64,000 nucleotides of DNA from Streptomyces viridochromogenes DSM 40736 (lineage in GTDB: Bacteria; Actinomycetota; Actinomycetes; Streptomycetales; Streptomycetaceae). Shown here one piece after another: positions 17,609-25,821 of the stretch; positions within the stretch are counted from its first letter, which is position 1; each line of letters opens with the position of its first letter. Location: contig NZ_GG657757.1 of the NCBI RefSeq assembly GCF_000158955.1, forward strand, positions 5,910,692-5,974,691. Reading direction: 5' to 3'. The position numbers and the translations under genes were made by a program. The notes under the pieces are model-generated. The model saw only the letters and a list, made by a program, of their open reading frames with translations, had not been told where the DNA came from and did not search any database.

Positions 17609-17735
17609 TGCACCCCGCTCCGCCGAGCTGCGGACCACGCGGCCCCAGCAACAACGCAGAGCACCTGGCAAGAGGGTGTGTCTCACACGGGGCGGTGGTT
17701 ACGCTCGGGCCGGTCGGGAACCTATCGTCAAGGTC

Positions 17736-18701
17736 ATGTTCGCTGTCTACGCCGCCCGAATCGACCGCGACCAGCCGCTGTCCGGCCTGGAATTGGGGGA
17801 GCGCCCGGCTCCCGAACCCCGCCCCGGCTGGAGCACCGTCACGGTCAAGGCCGCCTCCCTCAACCATCACGACCTCTGGTCCCTGCGCGGCGTGGGCCTC
17901 GCAGAGGACAAGCTGCCGATGATCCTCGGCTGTGACGCCGCCGGTGTCGACGAGGACGGCAACGAGGTCGTTCTGCACTCCGTGATCGGACAGAGCGGGC
18001 ACGGGGTGGGCCCCAAGGAGCCCCGTTCCATCCTCACCGAGCGGTACCAGGGCACGTTCGCGGAGCAGGTCGCCGTGCCGACCTGGAACATCCTGCCCAA
18101 GCCCAAGGAGCTCTCCTTCGAGGAGGCCGCCTGTCTGCCGACGGCGTGGCTGACCGCCTACCGGATGCTGTTCACCAACGCGGGTGTCCGGCCCGGCGAC
18201 TCCGTACTCGTGCAGGGCGCCGGCGGGGGCGTCGCCACGGCCGCCATCGTGCTGGGCAAGGCCGCCGGTCTCCGGGTCTTCGCCACCAGCAGGGACGAGG
18301 CCAAGCGGAAGCGGGCCGTGGAGCTGGGGGCCGTGGAGGCACTGGAGGCCGGGGCGCGCCTGCCACAGCGGGTCGACGCGGTGATCGAGACCGTCGGTGC
18401 TGCCACGTGGTCGCATTCGGTGAAGTCGCTGAAGCCCGGCGGCACCCTGGTGATTTCCGGTGCCACCAGTGGCGACCGGCCCTCGCACGCCGAGCTGACC
18501 CGGATCTTCTTCCTTGAGCTCAAGGTCGTGGGGTCCACGATGGGCACCAAGGACGAGCTGGAGGACCTGCTCTCGTTCTGTGCCGCCACCGGTGTGCGGC
18601 CGGTCATCGACGAGGTGCTGCCGATGGACCGGGCGCGTGAGGGCTTCGAACGGCTGGCTTCGGGTGAGCAGTTCGGGAAGGTCGTGCTGACGAATCCCTG
18701 A
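17736..18701 (+). CDS. Zinc-binding dehydrogenase / quinone oxidoreductase-like MDR protein
   Basis: A 321-residue medium-chain dehydrogenase/reductase. The N-terminal GroES-like domain contains SLNHHDLWSLRGVG and LGCDAAGVD; the Rossmann domain has VLVQGAGGGVATAAIVLGKAAG (about 150-171) and FATSRDEAKRKRAVELGA, which suggests NADP(H). Only part of the zinc-ligand pattern is present, so zinc may be absent. The ATG at 17736 is chosen by similarity; a longer frame upstream is repeat DNA. Substrate unknown. Confidence 0.85.
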   Translation: MFAVYAARIDRDQPLSGLELGERPAPEPRPGWSTVTVKAASLNHHDLWSLRGVGLAEDKLPMILGCDAAGVDEDGNEVVLHSVIGQSGHGVGPKEPRSILTERYQGTFAEQVAVPTWNILPKPKELSFEEAACLPTAWLTAYRMLFTNAGVRPGDSVLVQGAGGGVATAAIVLGKAAGLRVFATSRDEAKRKRAVELGAVEALEAGARLPQRVDAVIETVGAATWSHSVKSLKPGGTLVISGATSGDRPSHAELTRIFFLELKVVGSTMGTKDELEDLLSFCAATGVRPVIDEVLPMDRAREGFERLASGEQFGKVVLTNP

Positions 18702-18725
18702 GTGGTTTTTTCTCGCGGTTGTTCG

Positions 18726-18756
18726 ACGGTCGGTCCGTTCTTGGGCCGGCCGTTTT
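18726..18756 (+). terminator. Rho-independent terminator with T-tail
   Basis: ACGGTCGGTCC, a 6-base loop and GGGCCGGCCGT form an 11-bp stem (two G-U pairs) followed by TTTT. It ends the oxidoreductase transcript just before the HTH/Clp-N promoter. Confidence 0.7.
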
Positions 18757-18760
18757 GCAT

Positions 18761-18806
18761 GTCAACTTGGGTTGACGTGAGGGTAGTGTCAACGTAGGTT
18801 GACGTT
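18761..18806 (+). promoter_or_regulatory. Promoter with twin inverted repeats, probably leaderless
   Basis: GTCAAC-TTGG-GTTGAC (18761-18776) and GTCAAC-GTAG-GTTGAC (18788-18803) are identical inverted repeats with 4-base spacers, centres 27 bases apart. TTGACG at 18772-18777 and TAGGTT at 18795-18800 are spaced 17 bases and match -35/-10 elements. A transcript would start at about 18807, which is the ATG itself, so the mRNA is probably leaderless. Each repeat covers one promoter element, as expected for repression, probably by the HTH protein encoded immediately downstream. Confidence 0.65.
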
Positions 18807-19016
18807 ATGACCGAAGCAACCGATCTGGCCGAGCGCGCGGGCGACCGTGATCCACGGGTCGGCCTGCGGGCCGTCGCCGCGCTGCGCCGGCTGCTGGAGC
18901 AGCTGGAAGCCGTGCAGGTGCGCAACGCGCGCAACCAGGGCTGGTCGTGGCAGGAGATCGCCACCGAACTCGGTGTGAGCAGGCAGGCCGTGCACAAGAA
19001 GTACGGGAGGCATTGA
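18807..19016 (+). CDS. Small helix-turn-helix protein
   Basis: A 69-residue protein with a C-terminal HTH (GWSWQEIATELGVSRQAVHKKYGRH, about 45-69) preceded by a helix (LRAVAALRRLLEQLEAVQVRNA). It probably acts as a dimeric DNA-binding regulator. Its stop overlaps the next start by one base (TGATG), so it is co-translated with the Clp-N-domain protein. No ribosome site precedes the ATG, matching a leaderless transcript. The inverted repeats over the promoter are its likely targets. Confidence 0.8.
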   Translation: MTEATDLAERAGDRDPRVGLRAVAALRRLLEQLEAVQVRNARNQGWSWQEIATELGVSRQAVHKKYGRH

Positions 19017-19582
19017 TGTTCGAGCGGTTCACGAAAGACGCCAGGGATGTCGTGAAGAGCGCGTTCGCCTATGTGGACGGGGGAGGGGGAGGGCAGTGTG
19101 TGGAGCCGGAGCATCTGTTGCTCGCTCTCCTGGACCGGGAGGGGAGCCGTGGCTCCTTCGCGCTCACCGCCCTGGGGCTCGGTGAGCGGAGGGAATCCGT
19201 ACGGGAGGCGCTGCGGGAGGCGCGGCGGCGTGCCGGACTGTCGCGGGCCGAGGCCGACGCGCTCTCCGGGCTCGGGATCGATGTGGCGGAGATCGTGGCC
19301 CGGGTGGAGGAGGTGCACGGGGTCGGCGCCATGGCCGGTGACACGCAGGACAAGCGGTGGTGGTCGGGGCGGCCCTCCTTCGGGCGGGCTGCCAAGGGGG
19401 TCCTGGAGCACTCCTTGCGGGTTGCTCTCGCCCGGCGCGACCGGCACATCGGTGACGAGCACATCCTGCTGGCCCTGACCGTGCGCCCCGGAGTACCGGC
19501 CGAGGTCCTCGCCGACCACGGGGTGACGTACGAGTCCTTGACGCGGGTGCTGTACGGGGGCGGCGAGGCCAAGGCCGGGTGA
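19016..19582 (+). CDS. Clp amino-terminal (Clp-N) domain protein
   Basis: A 188-residue protein made of two Clp-N repeats: FTKDARDVVKSAFAYVDGGG ... PEHLLLALLDREGS near the N-terminus and KGVLEHSLRVALARRDRHIGDEHILLALTV in the second half. ClpC/ClpA use this domain to bind adaptors and substrates, but there is no AAA module here. It may be an adaptor or decoy for Clp ATPases, or a stress sensor working with the HTH partner; this is inference. GGGAGG precedes the ATG. Confidence 0.85.
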   Translation: MFERFTKDARDVVKSAFAYVDGGGGGQCVEPEHLLLALLDREGSRGSFALTALGLGERRESVREALREARRRAGLSRAEADALSGLGIDVAEIVARVEEVHGVGAMAGDTQDKRWWSGRPSFGRAAKGVLEHSLRVALARRDRHIGDEHILLALTVRPGVPAEVLADHGVTYESLTRVLYGGGEAKAG

Positions 19583-19615
19583 AGGAGGGCCGCCCCGGCC
19601 GGTGTCCGCGCCCGG

Positions 19616-20674
19616 CTACTTCCCGGGGGCGCGCAGCAGTGCTCCTATGTGGGCCGCGGCCGTCGAGAGGTGGCGGCGGGCGTCGCGCAGCTGGTCGGAC
19701 GTGACGCCGTGGTCGCGGGCCGCGTCGCGGATGTCGTCCCGGAAACGGTCGAGCAGGCGGTCCAGGTCGCGGGCGGGGTCGCCGGTGGAGTCCGCGGCGT
19801 CCTCGTGGGCCCAGGCCGGTTCGTAGGCGGCCGGGAACTCCTCGGCGGCCGGCTGTGCGTGCTCCGGCTGCGAGGCCGACCTGCCGGTGCCCGTCCAGTC
19901 GAAACCGAAGTCCTTGCCGTAGTCCTTGCCGAACTCACCGACCTCCTTGGCCAGTTCGCTCAGGCCTTCGCGCAGTCCCGTCGGCCAGTCGCCGCGCGCG
20001 AAGTGGTCCTGTACCTGGTCCTGGACCCGGCGGGCGATGCGCTGCACCTGCTCCTGCGCCTGGGCGCGGGCCTGCTCCTGGGCCTCCTTGGCCTGGCGGC
20101 GGGCGCGCTGGGCGTCCTCGCGGGCGCGGCGGCTCTCGTCCTTGGCGCGCCTGGCCTGTTCCTTCCACTCCTGCCGGGCGCGCCGCATCTCCTCCTTCGC
20201 GATGCGCCAGGCCTCCTTGTCGCCGTGGTTCGCGGAGTCCCCGAGGACGGTGTCCTCCGCGCCGCGAGGTCCGGTGCCGGTGCCCCGGCGGGCCTCGGTG
20301 GCCGCGGCGCGCATCTCGCGGCGCAGATCGCCCGCGGCCCCGCGCACGTCGGCTCGGATCTCCGCCGCCAGTTCCGCGACCGACTCCCTGATCTCCAGCT
20401 CCAGGTCGGCCAGCTCGCCGCTGCGGTCGGCCAGTTCGGCGCGGCCCGCGTCCGTGATCGAGTAGACCTTGCGGCCGCCCTCGGTGGTGTGGGTGACCAG
20501 GCCCTCGGCCTCCAGCTTGGCCAGGCGCGGGTAGACCGTGCCCGCCGACGGTGCGTACAGCCCCTGGAAGCGCTCCTCCAGCAGGCGGATCACCTCGTAG
20601 CCGTGGCGGGGGGCCTCGTCCAGCAGCTTCAGCAGGTAGAGGCGGAGGCGGCCGTGGGCGAAGACGGGGGGCAT
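19616..20674 (-). CDS. PadR family transcriptional regulator with long coiled-coil extension
   Basis: A 352-residue protein. Residues 1-85 form a PadR winged helix (LRLYLLKLLDEAPRHGYEVIRLLEERFQGLYAPSAGTVYPRLAKLEAEGLV). A long Arg/Glu/Ala/Gln-rich helix follows (about 95-235, with runs such as RRAREDAQRARRQAKEAQEQ), then a C-terminal DLDRLLDRFRDDIRDAARDHG segment. The extension makes it about three times the usual PadR size. It is coupled (1-base gap) to the DUF4097 gene upstream and probably represses that operon through the palindrome at 21699. Confidence 0.88.
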   Translation of the reverse strand: MPPVFAHGRLRLYLLKLLDEAPRHGYEVIRLLEERFQGLYAPSAGTVYPRLAKLEAEGLVTHTTEGGRKVYSITDAGRAELADRSGELADLELEIRESVAELAAEIRADVRGAAGDLRREMRAAATEARRGTGTGPRGAEDTVLGDSANHGDKEAWRIAKEEMRRARQEWKEQARRAKDESRRAREDAQRARRQAKEAQEQARAQAQEQVQRIARRVQDQVQDHFARGDWPTGLREGLSELAKEVGEFGKDYGKDFGFDWTGTGRSASQPEHAQPAAEEFPAAYEPAWAHEDAADSTGDPARDLDRLLDRFRDDIRDAARDHGVTSDQLRDARRHLSTAAAHIGALLRAPGK

Positions 20675-20675
20675 G

Positions 20676-21650
20676 TCAGAGCACCTTCTTGTCGGTCGTG
20701 CCGTCGGCCGGGACGCTGGTGGCGCCGGCGCCCCGGTCGGAGACGGAATTGTCTCCCGAGCCGGCCTGCGGGTGGTCGGTCGGGTCGGCCGGTGAGCCGC
20801 CGGTGCCGGGCCGCGGGTCCTTTCTCGGCGCCTCGCCCTCGTCCTCCCCGGCGGGGCGGCGCAGCAGGGCGATGGAGCCGGAGACGGTGGTGGCCCGCAG
20901 TGTGCCGTTGCCCGCGCCGAGGCGGCCCGTGATCTTGTGGGCGCCCCACTGTCCGTGCACCCGCAGATCGTCGAAGGCGTTGGTCACGGCGCCGCTCGCC
21001 GTGTTGGCCTCGACCTCCGCGTCGGCCGGATACGGCAGCCGGATGGCGATCTCGCCGGAGACGCTGGTCAGCCGCACATCCGTGGGGCCCTCCGGGTCGA
21101 GGTCGACGATCATGGAGCCGCTGACCGACTCGGCCCGTACGGAGGAGCCGGAACCCTCGACTACCGTGAGGTCGCCGGAGACGGAGTTGAACCGCAGGTC
21201 GCCCGTCACGTCCTGGGCCTCGACACTCCCCGAGACCGTGTCGGCGCGGACCGGGCCGGACAGCCCCACGAGGGTCGTGTCCCCGGTGACTCCCTTGACG
21301 ACCGAGGGGCCCTCGATCCCGGAGATCACCGCGGCCGCGCCGACCACACCGACCTCGACCCGCGTACTCGCCGGGACCGCCAGGGAGACCACCGCGCTGC
21401 GGCGCCAGCCCTTGCGGTCCAGCCACTTGAGGAAGCCCTTCCAGGGCAGGTCCTCGTAGGCCACCGTCAGGATCCCGTCCTGCTGGGTCACCACCAGTGG
21501 TGGCCCCTCGAGCTCGGAGACCTCGAGGCGGGCGGAACCCTCGTCCGTGCCCTCCACGTTCACCGTTCCGTTGACCAGGCGCACGTGAAGGTCGCTCACC
21601 GGCTCGTCGAAGGTGAGTTTCCTCGGCTCCGTGACGGACCACTCGGACAT
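20676..21650 (-). CDS. DUF4097 beta-strand repeat protein
   Basis: A 324-residue protein with repeating short beta strands of the DUF4097 adhesin-like family (TVSGSVEAQDVTGDLRFNSVSGDLTV; repeats of V-S-G about every 20 residues), likely a beta-helix. No signal peptide is seen. The ATG at 21650 has GGGGAGG eight bases upstream; an ATG at 21680 with its own GGAGGGAGA would add ten residues. Pairing with PadR is common in Streptomyces. Function unknown, perhaps linked to envelope stress. Confidence 0.83.
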   Translation of the reverse strand: MSEWSVTEPRKLTFDEPVSDLHVRLVNGTVNVEGTDEGSARLEVSELEGPPLVVTQQDGILTVAYEDLPWKGFLKWLDRKGWRRSAVVSLAVPASTRVEVGVVGAAAVISGIEGPSVVKGVTGDTTLVGLSGPVRADTVSGSVEAQDVTGDLRFNSVSGDLTVVEGSGSSVRAESVSGSMIVDLDPEGPTDVRLTSVSGEIAIRLPYPADAEVEANTASGAVTNAFDDLRVHGQWGAHKITGRLGAGNGTLRATTVSGSIALLRRPAGEDEGEAPRKDPRPGTGGSPADPTDHPQAGSGDNSVSDRGAGATSVPADGTTDKKVL

Positions 21651-21698
21651 GATGCAGACCTCCCCGATGCGACGCGCCATATCGCGTCTCCCTCCAAT

Positions 21699-21712
21699 CA
21701 CGATATATCGTG
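21699..21712. promoter_or_regulatory. Perfect palindrome, probable PadR operator
   Basis: CACGATATATCGTG is a perfect 14-bp palindrome and an AT-rich island in GC-rich DNA, 48 bases upstream of the DUF4097 start. Its position and symmetry fit an operator for the dimeric PadR protein encoded in the same operon. Confidence 0.65.
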
Positions 21713-21882
21713 GTCGGGGAAAGTCAAGACATCCGGTGTGAGGGTGAAGGGGGGCATATAAGTGCGCGAAGGTGAACAAATCGCCCTCGTGTTGCGACGC
21801 CGACCACGCGGGTTTCGCGCTCGCGTCCGGTTTCGTCCAGCCCGCGGTTCCCGGGCGGCCCGCGGTTCCCGGGTCGGGACTC

Positions 21883-22062
21883 CTACTCGTCGTCCTCGTC
21901 GTCCAGCCGCGCCAGCCATGTGGCCAGGCGCTCCACCGGCACCTCGAAGTCGGGGTTGAGGTCGACGAACGTCCGCAGCTGCTCGGCGAGCCACTCGAAG
22001 GTGACCTCCTCCTCGCCGCGCCGTTTCTCCAGCTCCTCGATGCCGCGGTCGGTGAAGTACAC
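21883..22062 (-). CDS. DUF6104-like small protein
   Basis: A 59-residue acidic protein starting VYFTDRGIEELEKRRGEEEV and ending LARLDDEDDE. It begins with GTG at 22062, preceded by GGAGC at a normal distance, and codon third positions are GC-rich in this frame. The sequence matches my recollection of a short conserved Streptomyces family (DUF6104) with no known role. It lies upstream of, and on the same strand as, the DUF4097/PadR operon, separated by about 170 bases. Confidence 0.75.
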   Translation of the reverse strand: MYFTDRGIEELEKRRGEEEVTFEWLAEQLRTFVDLNPDFEVPVERLATWLARLDDEDDE

Positions 22063-22252
22063 GGGTGCTCCGCAAAGAAATGGGCGGTAACGAACAGACC
22101 CAGGCTATCCCGCCCGGCGGGGCCCGAGATCCTGGACGTCGGTGTGCGCAAAAGCCCGCGCCGGGAGCGCGGACCGTCGGATAATCGGGACACTGCGAAC
22201 GGGGGCCGGTGCGCCGATGCGCGCAAGCCCGGACGAGGGGGGGCGCGTGCGC

Positions 22253-22657
22253 ATGGCGGACACGACGCAGATCGAGCTGCCGGACGGCACGATCGTCGAG
22301 GCGAGAGTCTCCGATGCCGAACGGCTGCGGCAGGCGGCGGGCGACTACACGGACACAGGGCACATGGAGGCGTTCGCAGCACGCGTGGAAGGCCTCACCG
22401 ATCTCGTCCGAGGTGTCGCGACCACCATGCGTCAGGCGACGGCGGCAGCGGCGCCGGACGAGGTCAGCGTCGCGTTCGGCGTGGAACTGGCGGCGAAGGC
22501 CGGACGCGTGGTGAGCGTCCTCGCCGACGGAGAGGCCAAGGCATCGGTGACGGTGACGCTCACCTGGCGTGGCGGCCAGGGCGGCGCCCACCCGGACAGC
22601 GGTGCCACGGCCGGGGCCGTCGCCCCGGTACCGCCGGTGGTGAACACGATCGCCTGA
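22253..22657 (+). CDS. CU044_2847 family protein (trypsin-co-occurring domain 1, Trypco1)
   Basis: A 134-residue protein with the compact beta-rich Trypco1 pattern: TTQIELPDGTIVEARV at the start, a helical middle, and DEVSVAFGVELAAKAGRVVSVLADGEAKASVTVTLTWR, whose strand order (FGVEL...A) is diagnostic of CU044_2847. It ends in a Pro/Ala-rich tail. Such proteins are encoded next to trypsin-like proteases in predicted conflict systems, and the next gene, 16 bases on, encodes exactly that. The ATG at 22253 follows a G-rich ribosome site; a GTG six bases earlier is an alternative. Confidence 0.85.
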   Translation: MADTTQIELPDGTIVEARVSDAERLRQAAGDYTDTGHMEAFAARVEGLTDLVRGVATTMRQATAAAAPDEVSVAFGVELAAKAGRVVSVLADGEAKASVTVTLTWRGGQGGAHPDSGATAGAVAPVPPVVNTIA

Positions 22658-22673
22658 TCGCGGCGTCCACGTC

Positions 22674-24818
22674 ATGTCCGGAGGCGAAGACAGACTGAAG
22701 GGGCTGCTGTACGACGCCACGGTCTGGATCGGCGGTCCGGGCGGCGGCGGGCGGCCGGCCCCCGACCTGTGGGGAAGCGGCTTCTTCATCGCCCCCGGCC
22801 GCATCCTGACCTGTGCTCATGTCCTGGCCGAAGCACCGCCCGGTGTGTGGCGGGGGGAGCCGAAGATCAGCGTCGTGTACCCGGTCCGGCCCGAGGAGAA
22901 TGGCGGCAGGCGGGAGGCTACGGTCACCGCGCGGCTGTTGTACTGCCTGCCCGAGCACGACCCCGCAGGGCGGTTCGATCGGGGCTCCTGGCCGTTACCC
23001 GACCTGGCGGTGATCGGTCTGGACGAGGAGGTCGAGCATCCCTGTGTGTGGCTCTCCGACCTGTCCACGCCCCCCGGCGGGGCGAGCGGAAGACTCGAGT
23101 ACCGCGGCTTCCGGATCGACGGCGGAAAAGTGCGCGCCCGGAGCGGAGCGTGCGCCGTCGAGGGGACCGACGAGCCGTACGGGGTACGGCTCGGCATCGA
23201 AGGCGGCGAGATCAAGGCCGGCCTCTCGGGCGGTCCGGTGGCCGACCTCGGGCGTGGTGCCGTCGTGGCCGTCGTCAAGGCGCGGAGCAACAACAGCGAC
23301 GGCGGCACCAGTGTCCAGATCACCGCGTTGCGCGAGCTGCGGTCGCCGGGCCGGGCCGGTCAGCCGTACCAGGAGCTGATCCGGTCCCACGACCGGTGGC
23401 ACTGGGCCGTGCACCAGCGGGACCGGGACGTCGCCCGCACCTGGACCGGCGAGCAGTCCAAGCTCCCCAACTCGAGCAGCGACTGGCGTCCCGAAGACCG
23501 GGTCGAGGCACTGGGCCTGCTGGCCGAACTCCCGGACGCGCCCGACAGCGGCACGGTGCTGAGCCTGGTCGAGAAGGCGTGCCCGGGCCAGTTCGAACTG
23601 CGCATGCCCCCGCCGGTCAGCTGGCGGGACGGGGCCGGGCTGCTGTACGACCCGGTACGCAAGAGCGAGACGGAAGCCGTCCTCGGCTACCTCCTGCGCG
23701 TCGCGGGCAGCGTGCACGAACTCGCCCCGACGGCCGCGCTGACCCTCCAGGACTGGGCACTGGAACGCGCCGGTTCGCTCCCGGAGCACGTGCGGTCGGA
23801 GATCGGCCGCCTGGCCGTCGTACGCGAACGCGTCGGTGTCGCCGCGGGCCGCGGAGGTGCCGAGCGACGCGCCGAACCGGAAACGCCGGTTGAAGGACAC
23901 ACCGCGGCACCTGACCCGAACCCACCCTCGGGCGAGGGTACGTCCGCCCTCCGTGACGAACCCGTTCCCGAAACCGGGGCCGGACCATGGACCGGCCGAG
24001 CCGACGCGGACCCGGCAGCGCCTCCCGCCACCGAGGCGGCCGTCGTCGTGCTGGAACTCCGCGACGACTGGTGGCTGGAGAACCACTACCACTGGACCGT
24101 TCGGCTGGTCGGACCCACCGGCGACGCGGAACTCGTCGACGCCGGCGAGGACCTCGCCGTGACCGATCTCGTCGATCCGCCGCAGAGCCTCCTCGACGGC
24201 CTGAGCCGGTCCTTCCTGCGGGCGGACGTGGGGGACTACGCCGCCCCGCTCGAAGTGCTGGTGCCACGGAAACTGTTCGACCTGCCCTTCGACGCATGGC
24301 GCGTGAACGGTCCCACGACGCACGAGAGCGGTCCCCTGGGACTCGTGCGCCCGGTCAGCATCGTCGACCAGTGGCCACACGGCCCGGACCCCTCCGAAGT
24401 GCCGCGAGCCACCCGCGGGACCCTGCGGCCGCTCACCGCCGACCCGTCCGCGCGCATGGTGCAACTGCTGGACGCCCACAAGGCGTCGCCCGCCCCGGAC
24501 GTGGTGCTCTTCCACTGCGGCCCCGTCCACGGCGGCCCGGCCGGCACAGCCCTCAGCCACGCACTGGACGCCGGCTTCACCACCCTTGTCTGGTACCGCG
24601 CCCACGCCACACCTCAGGAGCGCGAGCAGGTGACCGAGGAAGTGCGCCGGATGATCGACCGGCTCCGCACCCCGGCGGAGGTCGCCGCGGCCGTGATGGC
24701 CCTGCGCGCGGATCACGCCGCCGGCAGCACACCGCACGACTGGGCCCGGCACTTGGCAGTACTCCACCACGAACCCGGCCGCCGGCCGGCTACGGCAGAC
24801 CTCCTGGACACACCGTGA
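22674..24818 (+). CDS. Trypsin-like protease with effector-associated and VMAP-C-like regions
   Basis: A 714-residue predicted effector. Residues ~10-225 form a trypsin-fold protease: GSGFFIAPGRILTCAHV (His49), PDLAVIGL (Asp110) and AGLSGGPV (Ser185), a complete catalytic triad. Residues ~272-350 (WRPEDRVEALGLLAELPDAP ... LYDPVRKSETEAVLGYLLR) look like a small helical effector-associated domain, followed by a ~60-residue disordered linker. Residues ~455-710 (VVVLELRDDWWLENHYHWTVRL ... LEVLVPRKLFDLPFDAWRV) match the VMAP C-terminal domain pattern. There is no signal peptide, so it is cytoplasmic. It is the probable executioner of the operon, held inactive until signalled. Confidence 0.85.
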   Translation: MSGGEDRLKGLLYDATVWIGGPGGGGRPAPDLWGSGFFIAPGRILTCAHVLAEAPPGVWRGEPKISVVYPVRPEENGGRREATVTARLLYCLPEHDPAGRFDRGSWPLPDLAVIGLDEEVEHPCVWLSDLSTPPGGASGRLEYRGFRIDGGKVRARSGACAVEGTDEPYGVRLGIEGGEIKAGLSGGPVADLGRGAVVAVVKARSNNSDGGTSVQITALRELRSPGRAGQPYQELIRSHDRWHWAVHQRDRDVARTWTGEQSKLPNSSSDWRPEDRVEALGLLAELPDAPDSGTVLSLVEKACPGQFELRMPPPVSWRDGAGLLYDPVRKSETEAVLGYLLRVAGSVHELAPTAALTLQDWALERAGSLPEHVRSEIGRLAVVRERVGVAAGRGGAERRAEPETPVEGHTAAPDPNPPSGEGTSALRDEPVPETGAGPWTGRADADPAAPPATEAAVVVLELRDDWWLENHYHWTVRLVGPTGDAELVDAGEDLAVTDLVDPPQSLLDGLSRSFLRADVGDYAAPLEVLVPRKLFDLPFDAWRVNGPTTHESGPLGLVRPVSIVDQWPHGPDPSEVPRATRGTLRPLTADPSARMVQLLDAHKASPAPDVVLFHCGPVHGGPAGTALSHALDAGFTTLVWYRAHATPQEREQVTEEVRRMIDRLRTPAEVAAAVMALRADHAAGSTPHDWARHLAVLHHEPGRRPATADLLDTP

Positions 24819-24840
24819 GACTGGCGAGGAGCGACCCGCA

Positions 24841-25821
24841 GTGAGCGATTGGCTGATCTACAGGGGTGCGGGCGAACCGCACGACGGAATCGACCAGCTG
24901 CCGACCCCGCCGCCGTGGCGGGGCTTCGACGGCGGACCCGTGCTGCCTCCGCCGATGGACCTCGACACCGCCTCCGTGCGGCGCCTCGGACAGGGCCGTT
25001 CCGCGGCCTCCTACGAACCGCTCGGAGAGGACCTGGAGCTCATCAACGCCGCCCTCTACCTCAGGCGGCCCCTGCTCGTCACCGGCGCTCCGGGCACAGG
25101 CAAGAGCACCATCCCCCACTCCGTCGCCCACGAACTGCGTCTCGGCCACGTGCTCACCTGGCCCGTCGTCAGCCGCTCCACCCTGGGGGAAGGCCTCTAC
25201 TCGTACGACGCCATCGGCCGTCTTCAGGACGCCCAGCTGGGGCACTCCACCGACGACATCGGCCGGTACATCCGGCTCGGCCCCCTCGGTACGGCACTGC
25301 TGCCCTGGTCACGGCCGCGCGTGCTGCTCATCGACGAGATCGACAAGAGCGACATCGACCTGCCGAACGACCTGCTGAACGTCCTGGAGGAAGGCGAGTT
25401 CACGATCCCCGAACTGGAACGGGTGGCCGACCGCAGTCCGGAGGCCTTCGTCTTCACCCATGAGGGGGAACGCGTGCCGGTGACCCGGGGCCGGGTGCGC
25501 TGCCGGGCCTTCCCGTTCGTCGTTCTGACCAGCAACGGCGAACGGGACTTTCCCGCACCTCTGCTGCGCCGCTGCCTGCATCTCTTCCTGCCACAACCGG
25601 ATCACGAACGGCTCGCCGCCGTGGTCCGGGCCCACCTGGGCGAGGAGGCCGCGGCAGGCGGGGAGGAGCTCATCCAGCGGTTCCTGATGCGCTCCCTCCA
25701 GGGGCCGCTGGCCGTCGACCAGCTCCTCAACGCCCTGTACCTCTCCGTGTACTCGGGAGACGCCGAAACCCGGGGCCGGCTCGCTGAGCTACTGATGAGG
25801 CCGCTGGACCAGCGGGGGTGA
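24841..25821 (+). CDS. MoxR-type AAA+ ATPase
   Basis: A 326-residue ATPase: Walker A GAPGTGKS (82-89), Walker B VLLIDE (161-166), sensor-1 TSN (230-232), and a double Arg at 243-244. Residues 111-135 contain the STLGEGLYSYDAIGRLQDAQ insert. MoxR ATPases remodel partner proteins together with a vWA protein, here encoded by the next gene. GTG start at 24841 with GAGGAG upstream; 22 bases after the protease gene and 4 bases overlapping the next. It is expected to couple ATP hydrolysis to control of the protease. Confidence 0.92.
   Translation: MSDWLIYRGAGEPHDGIDQLPTPPPWRGFDGGPVLPPPMDLDTASVRRLGQGRSAASYEPLGEDLELINAALYLRRPLLVTGAPGTGKSTIPHSVAHELRLGHVLTWPVVSRSTLGEGLYSYDAIGRLQDAQLGHSTDDIGRYIRLGPLGTALLPWSRPRVLLIDEIDKSDIDLPNDLLNVLEEGEFTIPELERVADRSPEAFVFTHEGERVPVTRGRVRCRAFPFVVLTSNGERDFPAPLLRRCLHLFLPQPDHERLAAVVRAHLGEEAAAGGEELIQRFLMRSLQGPLAVDQLLNALYLSVYSGDAETRGRLAELLMRPLDQRG

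Noticed and set aside
17252..17735. Small protein genes in the repeat region
   Set aside because: Open frames there match the repeat's inverted arms and have no codon bias.
18947..19582. A longer start for the Clp-N gene
   Set aside because: The upstream part overlaps the HTH gene in another frame; the ATG at 19016 has a good ribosome site and begins the Clp-N domain.
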